This document shows, in pieces, positions 1 through 7,623 of a stretch of 15,680 nt of DNA. Under the pieces are notes generated by a model. That model was not told the DNA's origin, ran no database searches, and worked only from the letters and a program-made list of their open reading frames with translations. Both the position numbers and the translations under genes were made by a program. How positions within the stretch are numbered: position 1 is the first letter of the stretch; each line of letters starts with the position of its first letter. This stretch comes from Flavobacteriales bacterium. GTDB lineage: Bacteria; Bacteroidota; Bacteroidia; Flavobacteriales; BACL11. The DNA lies in contig NYTT01000102.1 of the NCBI GenBank assembly GCA_002683775.1, positions 1 to 15,680 on the forward strand. The letters are read 5' to 3'.

Positions 1-1325
1 CTTTTGACATGGGGCCAAGCTGGTATTGGATGCCGGATATCTTTAACGATTTTTTCAAGGAATTTAATTTATCAGCTAATTCTTGTTATAACTTAATTGA
101 ACTTGATCCTGGATTTAAAATGATATTTGATTCTTCAGAAATAGACATACATGCAAATTTTGATAAAACATGTAAAACCTTTGAAAGACTGGAAAAAGGG
201 AGTTCAACAAAGCTTAAAGAATTTATTAATGATGCTAAGTACAAATACAACATCGGAATAAAATTTATGTATAACGCCCCCGGAGTTTCTTTCTTCGAAC
301 TTTTGCAAAAAGATATTTTATTAAATTTAACAAGTTTTGAATTATTAACTTCTTACAGAAAACATATAAGAAAATATTTTAATCATCCACATTTAGTCAC
401 TTTATTAGAGTTTCCAGTACTTTTTCTTGGTGCCTCAGCAGAAAAAATGCCAGCTCTTTACAGTTTAATGGCATACTCTGCATTAAAACAAGGAACATTT
501 TATCCAATGGGAGGTTTTAATACAGTTATAAAAAGCCTTGTTAATTTATGTAGTGATTTAGGTGTTGAGTTTATTACAGATCAAACAGTAAAAAAAATTA
601 ATATAGAAAATAAAAAAGCAAATTCTGTTACAATAAATAACAATGAAATTATTAAAACTGACTTTGTTATCGCATCGGCTGATTATGCACATGTTGAAAA
701 AGACTTAATCGACAAGAAATATAGAAATTATTCTAAAGAATATTGGGATAATAGAAGCTTCTCCCCTTCCTCCCTTATATTCTACCTTGGAATAAATACT
801 AAGGTTAAAAAATTAATACATCATAATTTATTTTTCGATGAGGATATAAAAGAATTCACTAAAGAAATTTATGATTATAAAATTTGGCCAAAAAAACCAT
901 TATTCTATGTTTGTTGTCCGTCTAAAACTGATGAAGATGTAGCCCCACAAGGCAAAGAAAATATTTTTGTTTTAATGCCCATTCCAATTGGCATTGAAGA
1001 TACTGAGCAAATAAGAGAAAAATATTATAGTATTATTATTAATAGACTTGAAGAATATTGTGGTCATAAAATTGATGACAGAGTGGAATATAAAAAAAGC
1101 TATTGCATTAAAGATTTTGAAAAAGATTATAATTCATATAAAGGAAATGCATATGGATTAGCAAACACTTTATCACAGACTGCAAATCTAAAACCAAAAA
1201 TCATAAATAGAAAGATAAGCAATCTGTTCTACACAGGTCAATTGACTGTACCCGGACCTGGAGTACCACCATCATTAATTTCTGGTAAAATAGTAGCAGA
1301 TTATATATTAAAAACAACTAAATGA
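1..1325 (+). CDS. crtI: Phytoene desaturase (CrtI family), 5' end missing
   Basis: Carotenoid-pathway flavoprotein that desaturates phytoene towards lycopene. The reading frame is open from the left edge (first full codon at base 3), and the ATG at base 9 is internal: the segment FDMGPSWYWMPD is a conserved internal part of CrtI. About 440 residues are present; CrtI proteins are usually near 490, so the N-terminal FAD-binding GxGxxG segment lies outside the window. The C-terminus carries the family signature around LFYTGQLTVPGPGVPPSLIS, which contributes to FAD binding in this amine-oxidase-like fold. The stop overlaps the crtB start by 4 bp (ATGA), implying translational coupling. Which product it makes (lycopene or a less desaturated carotene) cannot be read from sequence. 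A CrtD-type desaturase is the main alternative, but the direct link to crtB favours CrtI. Confidence 0.93.
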   Translation, partial: FDMGPSWYWMPDIFNDFFKEFNLSANSCYNLIELDPGFKMIFDSSEIDIHANFDKTCKTFERLEKGSSTKLKEFINDAKYKYNIGIKFMYNAPGVSFFELLQKDILLNLTSFELLTSYRKHIRKYFNHPHLVTLLEFPVLFLGASAEKMPALYSLMAYSALKQGTFYPMGGFNTVIKSLVNLCSDLGVEFITDQTVKKINIENKKANSVTINNNEIIKTDFVIASADYAHVEKDLIDKKYRNYSKEYWDNRSFSPSSLIFYLGINTKVKKLIHHNLFFDEDIKEFTKEIYDYKIWPKKPLFYVCCPSKTDEDVAPQGKENIFVLMPIPIGIEDTEQIREKYYSIIINRLEEYCGHKIDDRVEYKKSYCIKDFEKDYNSYKGNAYGLANTLSQTANLKPKIINRKISNLFYTGQLTVPGPGVPPSLISGKIVADYILKTTK

Positions 1326-2161
1326 TAAACAAGAAGGAATTATTTGACATAGCATCACTTGAGTGTAGTAAAACAACTACAAAACTGTATAGTACTAGCT
1401 TCAGCTTAGCTATAAGACTTTTAAAAAAAGAATATCGAGATGCTATTTACGCAATTTATGGCTTCGTTAGACTTGCAGATGAAATAGTTGACAGTTTTCA
1501 TGACTACAATAAAGTTAAATTATTAAATGAGTTAAGATATGCAACTATTGATTCACTTGAGAAAAAGATTAGTTTAAATCCGATTATAAATAGCTTTCAA
1601 AATACTGTCAGAAAATATAATATTGAATGGATGTTGATTGAAAGCTTTCTTGAAAGTATGGAATACGACCTGAACAATAAAAATTGTGATGATAATTCTT
1701 ACAAAAAATACATTAAAGGTTCTGCTGAAGCAGTTGGGTTAATGTGCTTACATATATTTAGTCATAATAGTAAAGGCCAATACAGAGAGTTGAAAACTTA
1801 CGCTGAAGCTTTAGGCTCTGCTTTTCAAAAAATTAATTTCCTAAGAGATTTAAATGATGATTATAACGGCTTAAACAGAATTTATTTTCCAAACCTAGAT
1901 ATCTCTAAATTTAATAATAGTCAGAAAAAAATTATTGAAAAAGATATATCTAAGGACTTTGAAAAAGGCTTAATAGGAATTAATAAATTAGATAAAGATG
2001 CTAGAAAAGGTGTATTTTTAGCATATCAGTATTATATAAGCTTGTTTAATAAAATAAGAAAAGAAGATGCCAGTAATATTCTAAAAACTAGAATCAGAGT
2101 ATCAAATTTTAGAAAAATGCTAATTTTAATCAAATCTGAAATTAAACTTTTATTTATATGA
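1322..2161 (+). CDS. crtB: Phytoene synthase (squalene/phytoene synthase family)
   Basis: Condenses two geranylgeranyl diphosphates to phytoene, the first committed step of carotenoid synthesis. The 279-residue protein has the usual family length. Both aspartate-rich Mg-diphosphate motifs are visible: DEIVD at residues 53-57 and DLNDD at 176-180 within INFLRDLNDDYNGLNRIYFP. The N-terminal TKLYSTSFSLAIRLL stretch also matches the family. The start overlaps the crtI stop by 4 bp and the stop overlaps the next gene's start by 4 bp, so all three are probably translated as one unit. It is soluble or membrane-associated in the cytoplasm. Squalene synthase is the alternative within the superfamily, but the position directly after crtI makes phytoene synthase far more likely. 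Confidence 0.95.
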   Translation: MINKKELFDIASLECSKTTTKLYSTSFSLAIRLLKKEYRDAIYAIYGFVRLADEIVDSFHDYNKVKLLNELRYATIDSLEKKISLNPIINSFQNTVRKYNIEWMLIESFLESMEYDLNNKNCDDNSYKKYIKGSAEAVGLMCLHIFSHNSKGQYRELKTYAEALGSAFQKINFLRDLNDDYNGLNRIYFPNLDISKFNNSQKKIIEKDISKDFEKGLIGINKLDKDARKGVFLAYQYYISLFNKIRKEDASNILKTRIRVSNFRKMLILIKSEIKLLFI

Positions 2162-2619
2162 GATTAGTACTCACTATATTGTTACTTGTTTTAAGTCAAT
2201 ATTCTTATAGCTCTGATATTTTAAAAACAAGAGAATTATATTCAAATGCAAGCCTAAGTGAAAATAATTGCAAAAAATTTGGAGAGAGCCTTTATAAAAA
2301 TTCAACTAAATCACCGATCATAAAAGGTTACAAAGGTTGTTATTTAATGATAAAATGCAAGTTTACAACCAATCCAATTCAAAAAATATCCTATTTTAAA
2401 AAGGGGAAATCTAAAATTGAAAAAGCAATTAAAGAAGCTCCTTATTCTTTAGAAATAAGACTTTTAAGGTACTCAATCCAAAAAAAAATACCTAAACTAC
2501 TTCTTTATTTTAATGAAATTGAAGAAGATTATAATTTTATTATCAATAATATTAGTACTGTAAAAGATCATAAAACTAAGGAATTTATTATTCAATCTTT
2601 AAAAGCCTTAAACAAATGA
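2158..2619 (+). CDS. Small exported protein of unknown function in the crt cluster
   Basis: A 153-residue protein with a short hydrophobic N-terminus (residues 1-18, ending SQYSYSS) that looks like a signal peptide. The remainder is lysine-rich and mostly helical in character. The stretch SYFKKGKSKIEKAIKEAP, followed by SLEIRLLRYSIQKK, resembles a single degenerate TPR-type helix pair. I recall similar small proteins between crtB and crtZ in other flavobacterial carotenoid clusters, but none with an assigned function. Three cysteines (C38, C61, C67) remain after the predicted signal; C61 and C67 are close enough to form a disulfide. Its ATG overlaps the crtB stop, and its stop overlaps the crtZ start, each by 4 bp, so it is embedded in the pathway operon. 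A role in carotenoid handling at the membrane or in the periplasm is only an inference from position. Confidence 0.8.
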   Translation: MRLVLTILLLVLSQYSYSSDILKTRELYSNASLSENNCKKFGESLYKNSTKSPIIKGYKGCYLMIKCKFTTNPIQKISYFKKGKSKIEKAIKEAPYSLEIRLLRYSIQKKIPKLLLYFNEIEEDYNFIINNISTVKDHKTKEFIIQSLKALNK

Positions 2620-3059
2620 ATCTAATTTTAATCTTGTCAATTATTCTTGCTACTTTCTTATTTATGGAATTTGTAGCTTGGAGTGTTCATAAATATATAA
2701 TGCATGGATTTCTTTGGTATTTACACAAAGATCATCATCAAGTAGATAAAAATAAGATACTACAGAAAAATGATGCATTCTTCCTAATTTTTGCAATACC
2801 TTCAGTTATCTTGATAATATATGGAATAGAAAATTTTAGCTATCTACTTTACATTGGCATTGGAATAGCATTGTATGGACTAGCCTACTTTGTTGTTCAC
2901 GAAATAATTATCCATCAAAGAGTTAAGATACTAAGCAGAATAGATAATAAATACATTAGAGCAATACGTTTTGCACATAAAGTTCACCACAAGAAACTTG
3001 AAAAGGAGAATTCAGATTCATTTGGTATGTTGCTAGTTTCTTTCAAGTACTTTAAATAA
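2616..3059 (+). CDS. crtZ: Beta-carotene hydroxylase (CrtZ, fatty acid hydroxylase superfamily)
   Basis: Membrane di-iron hydroxylase that adds hydroxyl groups to the beta-ionone rings of beta-carotene, giving cryptoxanthin and zeaxanthin. All four histidine clusters of the family are present: H25xxxxH30 (HKYIMH), H37xxHH41 (HKDHH), H95xxxxH100 (HEIIIH) and H121xxHH125 (HKVHH). Hydrophobic segments at about residues 1-22, 53-70 and 75-95 fit a small integral membrane protein. At 147 residues it is compact, as bacterial CrtZ proteins usually are. It overlaps the preceding gene by 4 bp. Because CrtZ needs cyclised rings, its presence implies a lycopene cyclase somewhere in the genome, although none is seen here. 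Confidence 0.93.
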   Translation: MNLILILSIILATFLFMEFVAWSVHKYIMHGFLWYLHKDHHQVDKNKILQKNDAFFLIFAIPSVILIIYGIENFSYLLYIGIGIALYGLAYFVVHEIIIHQRVKILSRIDNKYIRAIRFAHKVHHKKLEKENSDSFGMLLVSFKYFK

Positions 3060-3085
3060 TATCTAAAATTAAGAATGAGCTCAAA

Positions 3086-3976
3086 ATGAAAGAAATTATT
3101 TTAATAACTGGAGCAAATGGCCATTTAGCTCAGACGCTAGGAAATTATCTTAAAGATGAATATGAGGTTAGATATCTTTCTAGAAAAAAAAATAATTTAC
3201 CCTCGTGTTACTATTGGAATATTGATGAAAAAGTGATAGAGATTAATGCTCTTAAGGGTTGTAGTCATATAATTCATTTAGCTGGCTATCCAATACTAAA
3301 CAAATGGACTGTAAAAAACAAAGAGCTAATGTATAACAGTCGTGTAAACTCCTCAAAACTTCTTTTTGATAAATGTCAAGAACAAAACATCATACCTAAG
3401 ACATTTATTACAGCTTCTGCAATGGGAATATATGATCTTCATAATACTGAAAAAATTAACGAAAATTCTATTAAAGGATCAGACTGGCTAGCACAATTAG
3501 CAGTTGATTGGGAGACAGCATCGCATGCCTTTAAATCAATTGGATGTAGAGTAATACAATTGAGGATTTCTTTAATCTTCAGTAAATATGCTGGATTTTT
3601 AAAATACAACCTTCTTTCTATGAAGTTTGGTATAGCTGGAATGATTGGCAACAAACATAAAACAGTGAATTGGATAGAAATAAATGATCTTATAAAATTT
3701 ATTAAAAAAGGAATAACTTCAAATGATATAAATGGCCCTTACAACCTTGCATGTGATGACCAATTATCACAATTAGAAATAGTAAACACAATAAAAAAGA
3801 TCTTATACCCATATTGCATTAATATCAGAGTACCAATATATATAACTAAGTTATTTTTAGGTGAAAGGATAAAAATTATAAGTTCAAACGTAAAACTTGA
3901 TATGTCAAAATTAAAACAATCAGGTTTCAGATGTGAATGCAATACCTTCTCACAATTAATAAACCATTTAAAATAA
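3086..3976 (+). CDS. TIGR01777-family NAD(P)-dependent epimerase/dehydratase-like protein
   Basis: Extended short-chain dehydrogenase/reductase fold protein of the TIGR01777 (YfcH-like) family. The N-terminal nucleotide-binding motif is TGANGHLA at residues 8-15; the third glycine of the usual GxxGxxG is replaced by alanine. Family hallmarks follow: HLAG near residue 65, GIY in the active-site region, SDWLAQLAVDWE, and a KFGIAGMIGN...VNWIEINDL segment. The C-terminus (LFLGERIKIISSNVKLDMSKLKQSGF) matches the DUF1731 tail typical of the family. The substrate is unknown for the whole family. It lies 26 bp after crtZ, and the SOUL gene begins 5 bp after its stop. In other bacteria TIGR01777 genes often sit with photolyase or carotenoid genes in light-stress clusters, so a photo-oxidative role is plausible but inferred. 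Confidence 0.85.
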   Translation: MKEIILITGANGHLAQTLGNYLKDEYEVRYLSRKKNNLPSCYYWNIDEKVIEINALKGCSHIIHLAGYPILNKWTVKNKELMYNSRVNSSKLLFDKCQEQNIIPKTFITASAMGIYDLHNTEKINENSIKGSDWLAQLAVDWETASHAFKSIGCRVIQLRISLIFSKYAGFLKYNLLSMKFGIAGMIGNKHKTVNWIEINDLIKFIKKGITSNDINGPYNLACDDQLSQLEIVNTIKKILYPYCINIRVPIYITKLFLGERIKIISSNVKLDMSKLKQSGFRCECNTFSQLINHLK

Positions 3977-3981
3977 AAACA

Positions 3982-4548
3982 ATGAAAATCATCCTTATAG
4001 TAATAGCAGTATTATTTACAATATTCTTTGCTTTTAGTCAAAATGAAAATGTAAAAAAAGAAGTGTATGTTTTAATCAAAAAAATAGATGAGGTTGAAAT
4101 TAGAGCATACAATGAATCTATCAATGCTAGTTATTATTCAAAATCAGAATCAGAGAGAAATAGTTACTTTAAGTATCTTGCATCATATATATTTGGCGGA
4201 AATAGCGAGAACAAAAAGATAAGTATGACATCTCCAGTAACAATGAGATTACATGGTAACAAAGAAATGATTTTTAGAATGCCTGATAAATATAAATTAG
4301 ATAATTTACCTGATCCAAATAATACCAATATCAATTTTTTTAAAATTCCACCTTGCATAAAAGCCGCTATTACATATGGTGGTTATTCCAATAAAAAAAT
4401 TGAGCAAAAAAAAATCCAAAAACTTTCAAAATTATTATTAGAGAATAATATACAACATAATAATAAATTTGAAGTTTTAGTTTATAACTCTCCATATAAA
4501 ATAATAAATAGAAGAAATGAAATTACTGTCAATATTACTTACCCTTAA
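3982..4548 (+). CDS. SOUL-family haem-binding protein, exported
   Basis: SOUL/HBP-type protein of 188 residues; the family binds haem or tetrapyrroles, with unclear function in bacteria. I chose the start at 3982 because it falls just after the previous stop and opens with a clear signal sequence (residues 1-19, FFAFS|Q); the longer frame from 3937 would overlap the epimerase gene. Family motifs are strong: VEIRAYNES, YIFGGNSENKKISMTSPVTM (residues 69-88), FRMPDKYKLDNLPDPNN and a C-terminal INRRNEITVNI. The signal places it in the periplasm or at the membrane. It sits 5 bp after the epimerase and 4 bp before the preferred msrA start. A tetrapyrrole binder among carotenoid and oxidative-repair genes is consistent with protection from light-excited porphyrins, which is an inference. 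Confidence 0.88.
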   Translation: MKIILIVIAVLFTIFFAFSQNENVKKEVYVLIKKIDEVEIRAYNESINASYYSKSESERNSYFKYLASYIFGGNSENKKISMTSPVTMRLHGNKEMIFRMPDKYKLDNLPDPNNTNINFFKIPPCIKAAITYGGYSNKKIEQKKIQKLSKLLLENNIQHNNKFEVLVYNSPYKIINRRNEITVNITYP

Positions 4549-4552
4549 CACT

Positions 4553-5104
4553 ATGATTATTACTGAAAATAAAGAAGAGAAATTTCAAACAATATATTTA
4601 GGTGGAGGTTGTTTTTGGTGCGTTGAAGCTGTTTTTGAAGATGTAAAAGGAGTTATTGATGTTACAAGTGGTTTTGCTGGTGGTAAGCTAAAGAATCCTA
4701 CATACAAACAAGTTGTTAATGGTTATACTAATCATGCTGAAACATGTAAAATTACTTTTGATAACTCAAAAATTAATCTAGAAAATATTTTGGAGATTTT
4801 TTTCTTAACTCATGATCCAACTTCTCTAAATCGACAAGGTAATGATATTGGAACTCATTATAGGTCCATTATTTTGTTTAATAATAGTACTGAAAAAGAT
4901 ATAATAAACAAGTATATTAACAAGATTAATATTACTCTTTTTGATAATCAAATAACAACTGAAGTGAAAAAATTTGAAGGTTTTTACAAAGCAGAAAATT
5001 ACCATCAAGGTTATTATAAGCTTAATACTGAGCAACCATACTGCAATGCAGTGATTACACCAAAGGTTAGCAAAGCAAGAAAATTACTTGAAAAATACTA
5101 CTAG
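4553..5104 (+). CDS. msrA: Peptide-methionine (S)-S-oxide reductase
   Basis: Reduces methionine-S-sulfoxide in proteins, repairing oxidative damage. From the preferred start at 4553 the protein has 183 residues, close to the family norm. The active-site motif GCFWC is at residues 19-23 with catalytic C20. Conserved blocks SGFAGG, HAETC, HDPTSLNRQGNDIGTHYRS and HQGYYKLNTEQPYC (C164, probable resolving cysteine) are all present, as is the C-terminal ITPKVSKARK. An upstream in-frame ATG at 4517 would add 12 hydrophobic residues but would overlap the SOUL gene by 32 bp; it is the less likely start, although an exported form is not excluded. No MsrB domain is fused. The gene is followed after 1 bp by the DNA glycosylase gene, so protein and DNA repair functions are directly linked. 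Confidence 0.93.
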   Translation: MIITENKEEKFQTIYLGGGCFWCVEAVFEDVKGVIDVTSGFAGGKLKNPTYKQVVNGYTNHAETCKITFDNSKINLENILEIFFLTHDPTSLNRQGNDIGTHYRSIILFNNSTEKDIINKYINKINITLFDNQITTEVKKFEGFYKAENYHQGYYKLNTEQPYCNAVITPKVSKARKLLEKYY

Positions 5105-5105
5105 T

Positions 5106-5906
5106 ATGCCAGAAGGTCCCGAAGTAAAAATAGTCTCTGACTTTATAAATAGTAAGCTACACAACAAAGATATTATTAGTATTGATTGTATTTCATCTCC
5201 CTACAAGCAAAAGTATTCGGAAATTACAAAAGAAGTAAATAAGTTTCTACCTCAAAAGTTTAGTTCTAGCTTTTGCAGAGGTAAAACTACATTTATTCAG
5301 TTAATAGAAAATAAGTTTCTAGCATACCATCTTGGAATGACAGGGTTTTGGTCATTAGACAAAAGAAAACATGCCCACCTTCGGATAGTTACTAAAAGTA
5401 GCACTCTATATTTTCATGATACTAGAAGATTTGGCAACATTAAATTAGTTGACAGAAAACTACTTGATACAAAATACGATATTAACTTAGATCTATTAAA
5501 TAATACTATTTCAGTTAACAAGCAGGCAGAATTTATCATATCATTAATTAATACTAATAGAGAAGTATGTAAGGTATTACTAGATCAGAGATACTTTCTA
5601 GGAGTTGGCAATTATTTGAAATCTGAAATTCTTTTTAAATCAAATATTCATCCAAATACTCGATGGAACAAATTAACTTTTAAAGAAAAGTTATCAATTT
5701 GTCATAACACTAAAGAAGAAATGATTAAATCATACCATCATGGTGGCGCACAACTTCGTGATTTTAAAAATCCTAACATTAGTTCCTCACTTAAACTAAA
5801 TGTCTATAATAAAAAAACAGTAGAAGGAAAAAAAATAATAAAAAAAATAACCTCAGATAATAGAATAAGCTACTGGTGTCCAGAAGAACAAAAGGTTAAA
5901 AATTAA
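5106..5906 (+). CDS. Fpg/Nei-family DNA glycosylase with a zincless finger
   Basis: Base-excision repair glycosylase/AP lyase acting on oxidised bases. The start must be 5106 and not the in-frame ATG at 5088, because this family uses the amino-terminal proline exposed by Met removal as nucleophile; from 5106 the protein begins MPEGPEV. The beta-strand lysine K60 (CRGK), DTRRFG (105-110) and the helix-two-turn-helix segment DQRYFLGVGNYLKSEILFKS (160-179) are present. The usual C-terminal four-cysteine zinc finger is not: only one Cys remains (C258), but the hairpin arginine (R253, SDNRISYW) is kept, as in 'zincless finger' members such as eukaryotic NEIL1. Bacteroidota proteins of this type are commonly annotated only as Fpg/Nei-like, so 8-oxoguanine versus oxidised-pyrimidine preference is open. 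Its 266 residues match the family length. It is the last gene of the + strand run. Confidence 0.9.
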   Translation: MPEGPEVKIVSDFINSKLHNKDIISIDCISSPYKQKYSEITKEVNKFLPQKFSSSFCRGKTTFIQLIENKFLAYHLGMTGFWSLDKRKHAHLRIVTKSSTLYFHDTRRFGNIKLVDRKLLDTKYDINLDLLNNTISVNKQAEFIISLINTNREVCKVLLDQRYFLGVGNYLKSEILFKSNIHPNTRWNKLTFKEKLSICHNTKEEMIKSYHHGGAQLRDFKNPNISSSLKLNVYNKKTVEGKKIIKKITSDNRISYWCPEEQKVKN

Positions 5907-5934
5907 ACATTAAATCATCTAGCATTTAACCTTT
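5891..5934. terminator. Inverted repeat across convergent gene ends, candidate bidirectional terminator
   Basis: A perfect 10-bp inverted repeat: AAAGGTTAAA at 5891-5900 and TTTAACCTTT at 5925-5934, with a 24-nt loop. It spans the 3' ends of the glycosylase gene (stop 5904-5906) and umuC (stop 5919-5921), which converge with only 12 bp between them. The arms lie inside both coding regions. The loop is long, the stem has only two G:C pairs, and T-runs are weak on both sides, so intrinsic termination is plausible but unproven. Confidence 0.5.
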
Positions 5935-7169
5935 AAGATATCAGAGAAACGAGTAGTATAGCAAGGTGATAACTTCATCTGTTTTAATTTACCGACTTTT
6001 TTATTGCCTTCCACAGCTAGTTTTACTGTATGTCTTCCCATGATAGAATTTACCTTATCAACAGCTACATTAATTTTTTTAAGCTTAATTCTATCTAAAG
6101 AATCAAATAAACTTAATTGAATTTGTTCTTCTGGGACTATACCTCCTAAAATAACACCAGCTTTTTTATATAAAAAATCACAATTATAAATCATCTTAAG
6201 TCCATAAATTGCATTTTTAATTATTTCTACGCTATCATTAGTTGGTACCTGTAGACTAATCGATTTGTATGGATTATATTGAATTTTCTTATTTCTAAAA
6301 CGATTAGTACTTAAAAATACACTTACAGTAGTACAACAGCTTTTTTCTTTTCTCAGTTTAGTAGCACAATTATTTGCATAGATGCTAATAACCTCTCTCA
6401 ACTTATTTAATTCTTTAATTTCTTTACTAAAGGAACGTGCCGTACAAATATTAGCTTTTCTTTTTCTTAAAGTCTCGATTTGATAACAAGCTTTTCCATA
6501 AAGCTCCTTTTGTAATCTTACTCCATTAATAGAAAAATGCTTTTTAATCCATCTACTATCAGTTTGCTTAAATTGTAATGCTGTATGAATACCAAAATCA
6601 TGTAACTTACTGGCATTTCTTCTTCCAATGCCCCATAAATCTTGAACATCTAATATGTTTAATGCTCTATCTATTAGATCTTCATCTTTAAATATAAAAA
6701 CTCCTGAAGCAGTATGTTTCTTAGCAATATAAGAAGCAACCTTTGCTAATGTCTTTGTCTTAGCAATACCAACAGAAACTGGTATACCAGTCCATTTCTT
6801 AATCTTATTTTTAATAGCAATTCCTCTTTCTTTTGATGCAAAATCTGAGAAGTCTAGAAAGGCTTCATCAATAGAATAAACCTCCATCTTCTTAACTTCC
6901 GTACTTACTACATTCATAACTCTTTTAGATAAATCACCATAAAGTGCAAAATTAGTAGAGAATACATTAATACGATATTTATCTATAAGATTTCTAAGTT
7001 GAAATGCTGGCTGACCCATTTTTACTCCAAGAGATTTAGCTTCATTACTTCTAGCAATGACACAACCATCGTTATTCGATAATACTATTACTGGTTTTAA
7101 ATTAATTTTTGGATTAAAGACACGTTCACATGAGGCGTAGAAATTATTACAATCAACCAGCGCAATCAT
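5919..7169 (-). CDS. umuC: Translesion DNA polymerase V catalytic subunit (Y family)
   Basis: Error-prone Y-family polymerase that copies past DNA lesions, acting with processed UmuD. The start is set at 7169, 1 bp past the umuD stop, because the protein then opens with the classic MIALVDCNNFYASCERVF; the longer frame from 7202 would overlap umuD and add 11 unrelated residues. Catalytic metal ligands are D6 and D101-E102 within YSIDEAFLDF. Other family blocks are SNNDGCVIARSNEAKSLGVKMGQP, GIAKTKTLAKVASYIAKK and WGIGRR (helix-hairpin-helix). At 416 residues it is normal length with an intact little-finger and C-terminal region. It is expressed with umuD and ends against the convergent glycosylase gene. 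Confidence 0.95.
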   Translation of the reverse strand: MIALVDCNNFYASCERVFNPKINLKPVIVLSNNDGCVIARSNEAKSLGVKMGQPAFQLRNLIDKYRINVFSTNFALYGDLSKRVMNVVSTEVKKMEVYSIDEAFLDFSDFASKERGIAIKNKIKKWTGIPVSVGIAKTKTLAKVASYIAKKHTASGVFIFKDEDLIDRALNILDVQDLWGIGRRNASKLHDFGIHTALQFKQTDSRWIKKHFSINGVRLQKELYGKACYQIETLRKRKANICTARSFSKEIKELNKLREVISIYANNCATKLRKEKSCCTTVSVFLSTNRFRNKKIQYNPYKSISLQVPTNDSVEIIKNAIYGLKMIYNCDFLYKKAGVILGGIVPEEQIQLSLFDSLDRIKLKKINVAVDKVNSIMGRHTVKLAVEGNKKVGKLKQMKLSPCYTTRFSDILKVKC

Positions 7170-7170
7170 A

Positions 7171-7623
7171 CTATACAGTTTTATGTATAACGTAGGTAAC
7201 AACTCCCCAAACCTGAAAATCCATCTCTTGTGTTATTTTAATAGGTGAAAAATTACTATTCTCTGGTATAAGATAGAGTTCGTTATCATTCAAATTAACT
7301 CGCTTGACAGTAAACTCACCATCTATAACTGCTAGAACAATACTTCTATTTTTGGGCTCTAAGGATTTATCCACAATCATAATATCACCACTTTTTATAC
7401 CTGCATCTTTCATGCTTTCTCCTATTGCTTTAACACAAAAAGTTGCCGAGGGATTATGTACTAAATAATCATTTAAATTTAGATCCATATCCATATGATC
7501 TTCTGCAGGAGATGGAAAACCAGCTTGAACCGAATCTGAAAACAAAGGTATTGATGATAAAGACTGTTCATCAATAGCAAAAAACTCTAATGTGTCTGTA
7601 TTTTTTAAATGTTTTAAATTCAT
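7171..7623 (-). CDS. umuD: UmuD-type self-cleaving translesion synthesis protein (peptidase S24)
   Basis: LexA-like peptidase S24 protein that, after RecA-stimulated self-cleavage, forms UmuD' and activates UmuC. The cleavage dipeptide is A34-G35 in SVQAGFPSPAED. The catalytic dyad is S70 (AIGESM) and K107 (FTVKRV). There is no N-terminal helix-turn-helix, which separates it from a LexA repressor; its 150 residues match UmuD. It precedes umuC by 1 bp. The 128-bp upstream gap should contain the promoter. DNA-damage induction is expected from the family, but no recognisable LexA box is visible, and many Bacteroidota lack a canonical LexA. Confidence 0.94.
   Translation of the reverse strand: MNLKHLKNTDTLEFFAIDEQSLSSIPLFSDSVQAGFPSPAEDHMDMDLNLNDYLVHNPSATFCVKAIGESMKDAGIKSGDIMIVDKSLEPKNRSIVLAVIDGEFTVKRVNLNDNELYLIPENSNFSPIKITQEMDFQVWGVVTYVIHKTV

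Noticed and set aside
9..11. ATG at base 9 as the start of crtI
   Set aside because: The frame is open upstream and the sequence around it (FDMGPSWYW) is internal to CrtI; the true start is outside the window.
3439..3942. Minus-strand open frames of 67-71 codons inside the epimerase gene
   Set aside because: They lie wholly inside a well-supported + strand gene, have no recognisable motif, and would be isolated in antisense.
4826..5035. Minus-strand 69-codon frame inside msrA
   Set aside because: Its residues are the antisense of conserved MsrA blocks (RQGND, THYRS); shadow frame.
7171..7623. UmuD gene as a LexA repressor
   Set aside because: There is no N-terminal DNA-binding helix-turn-helix and umuC follows immediately.
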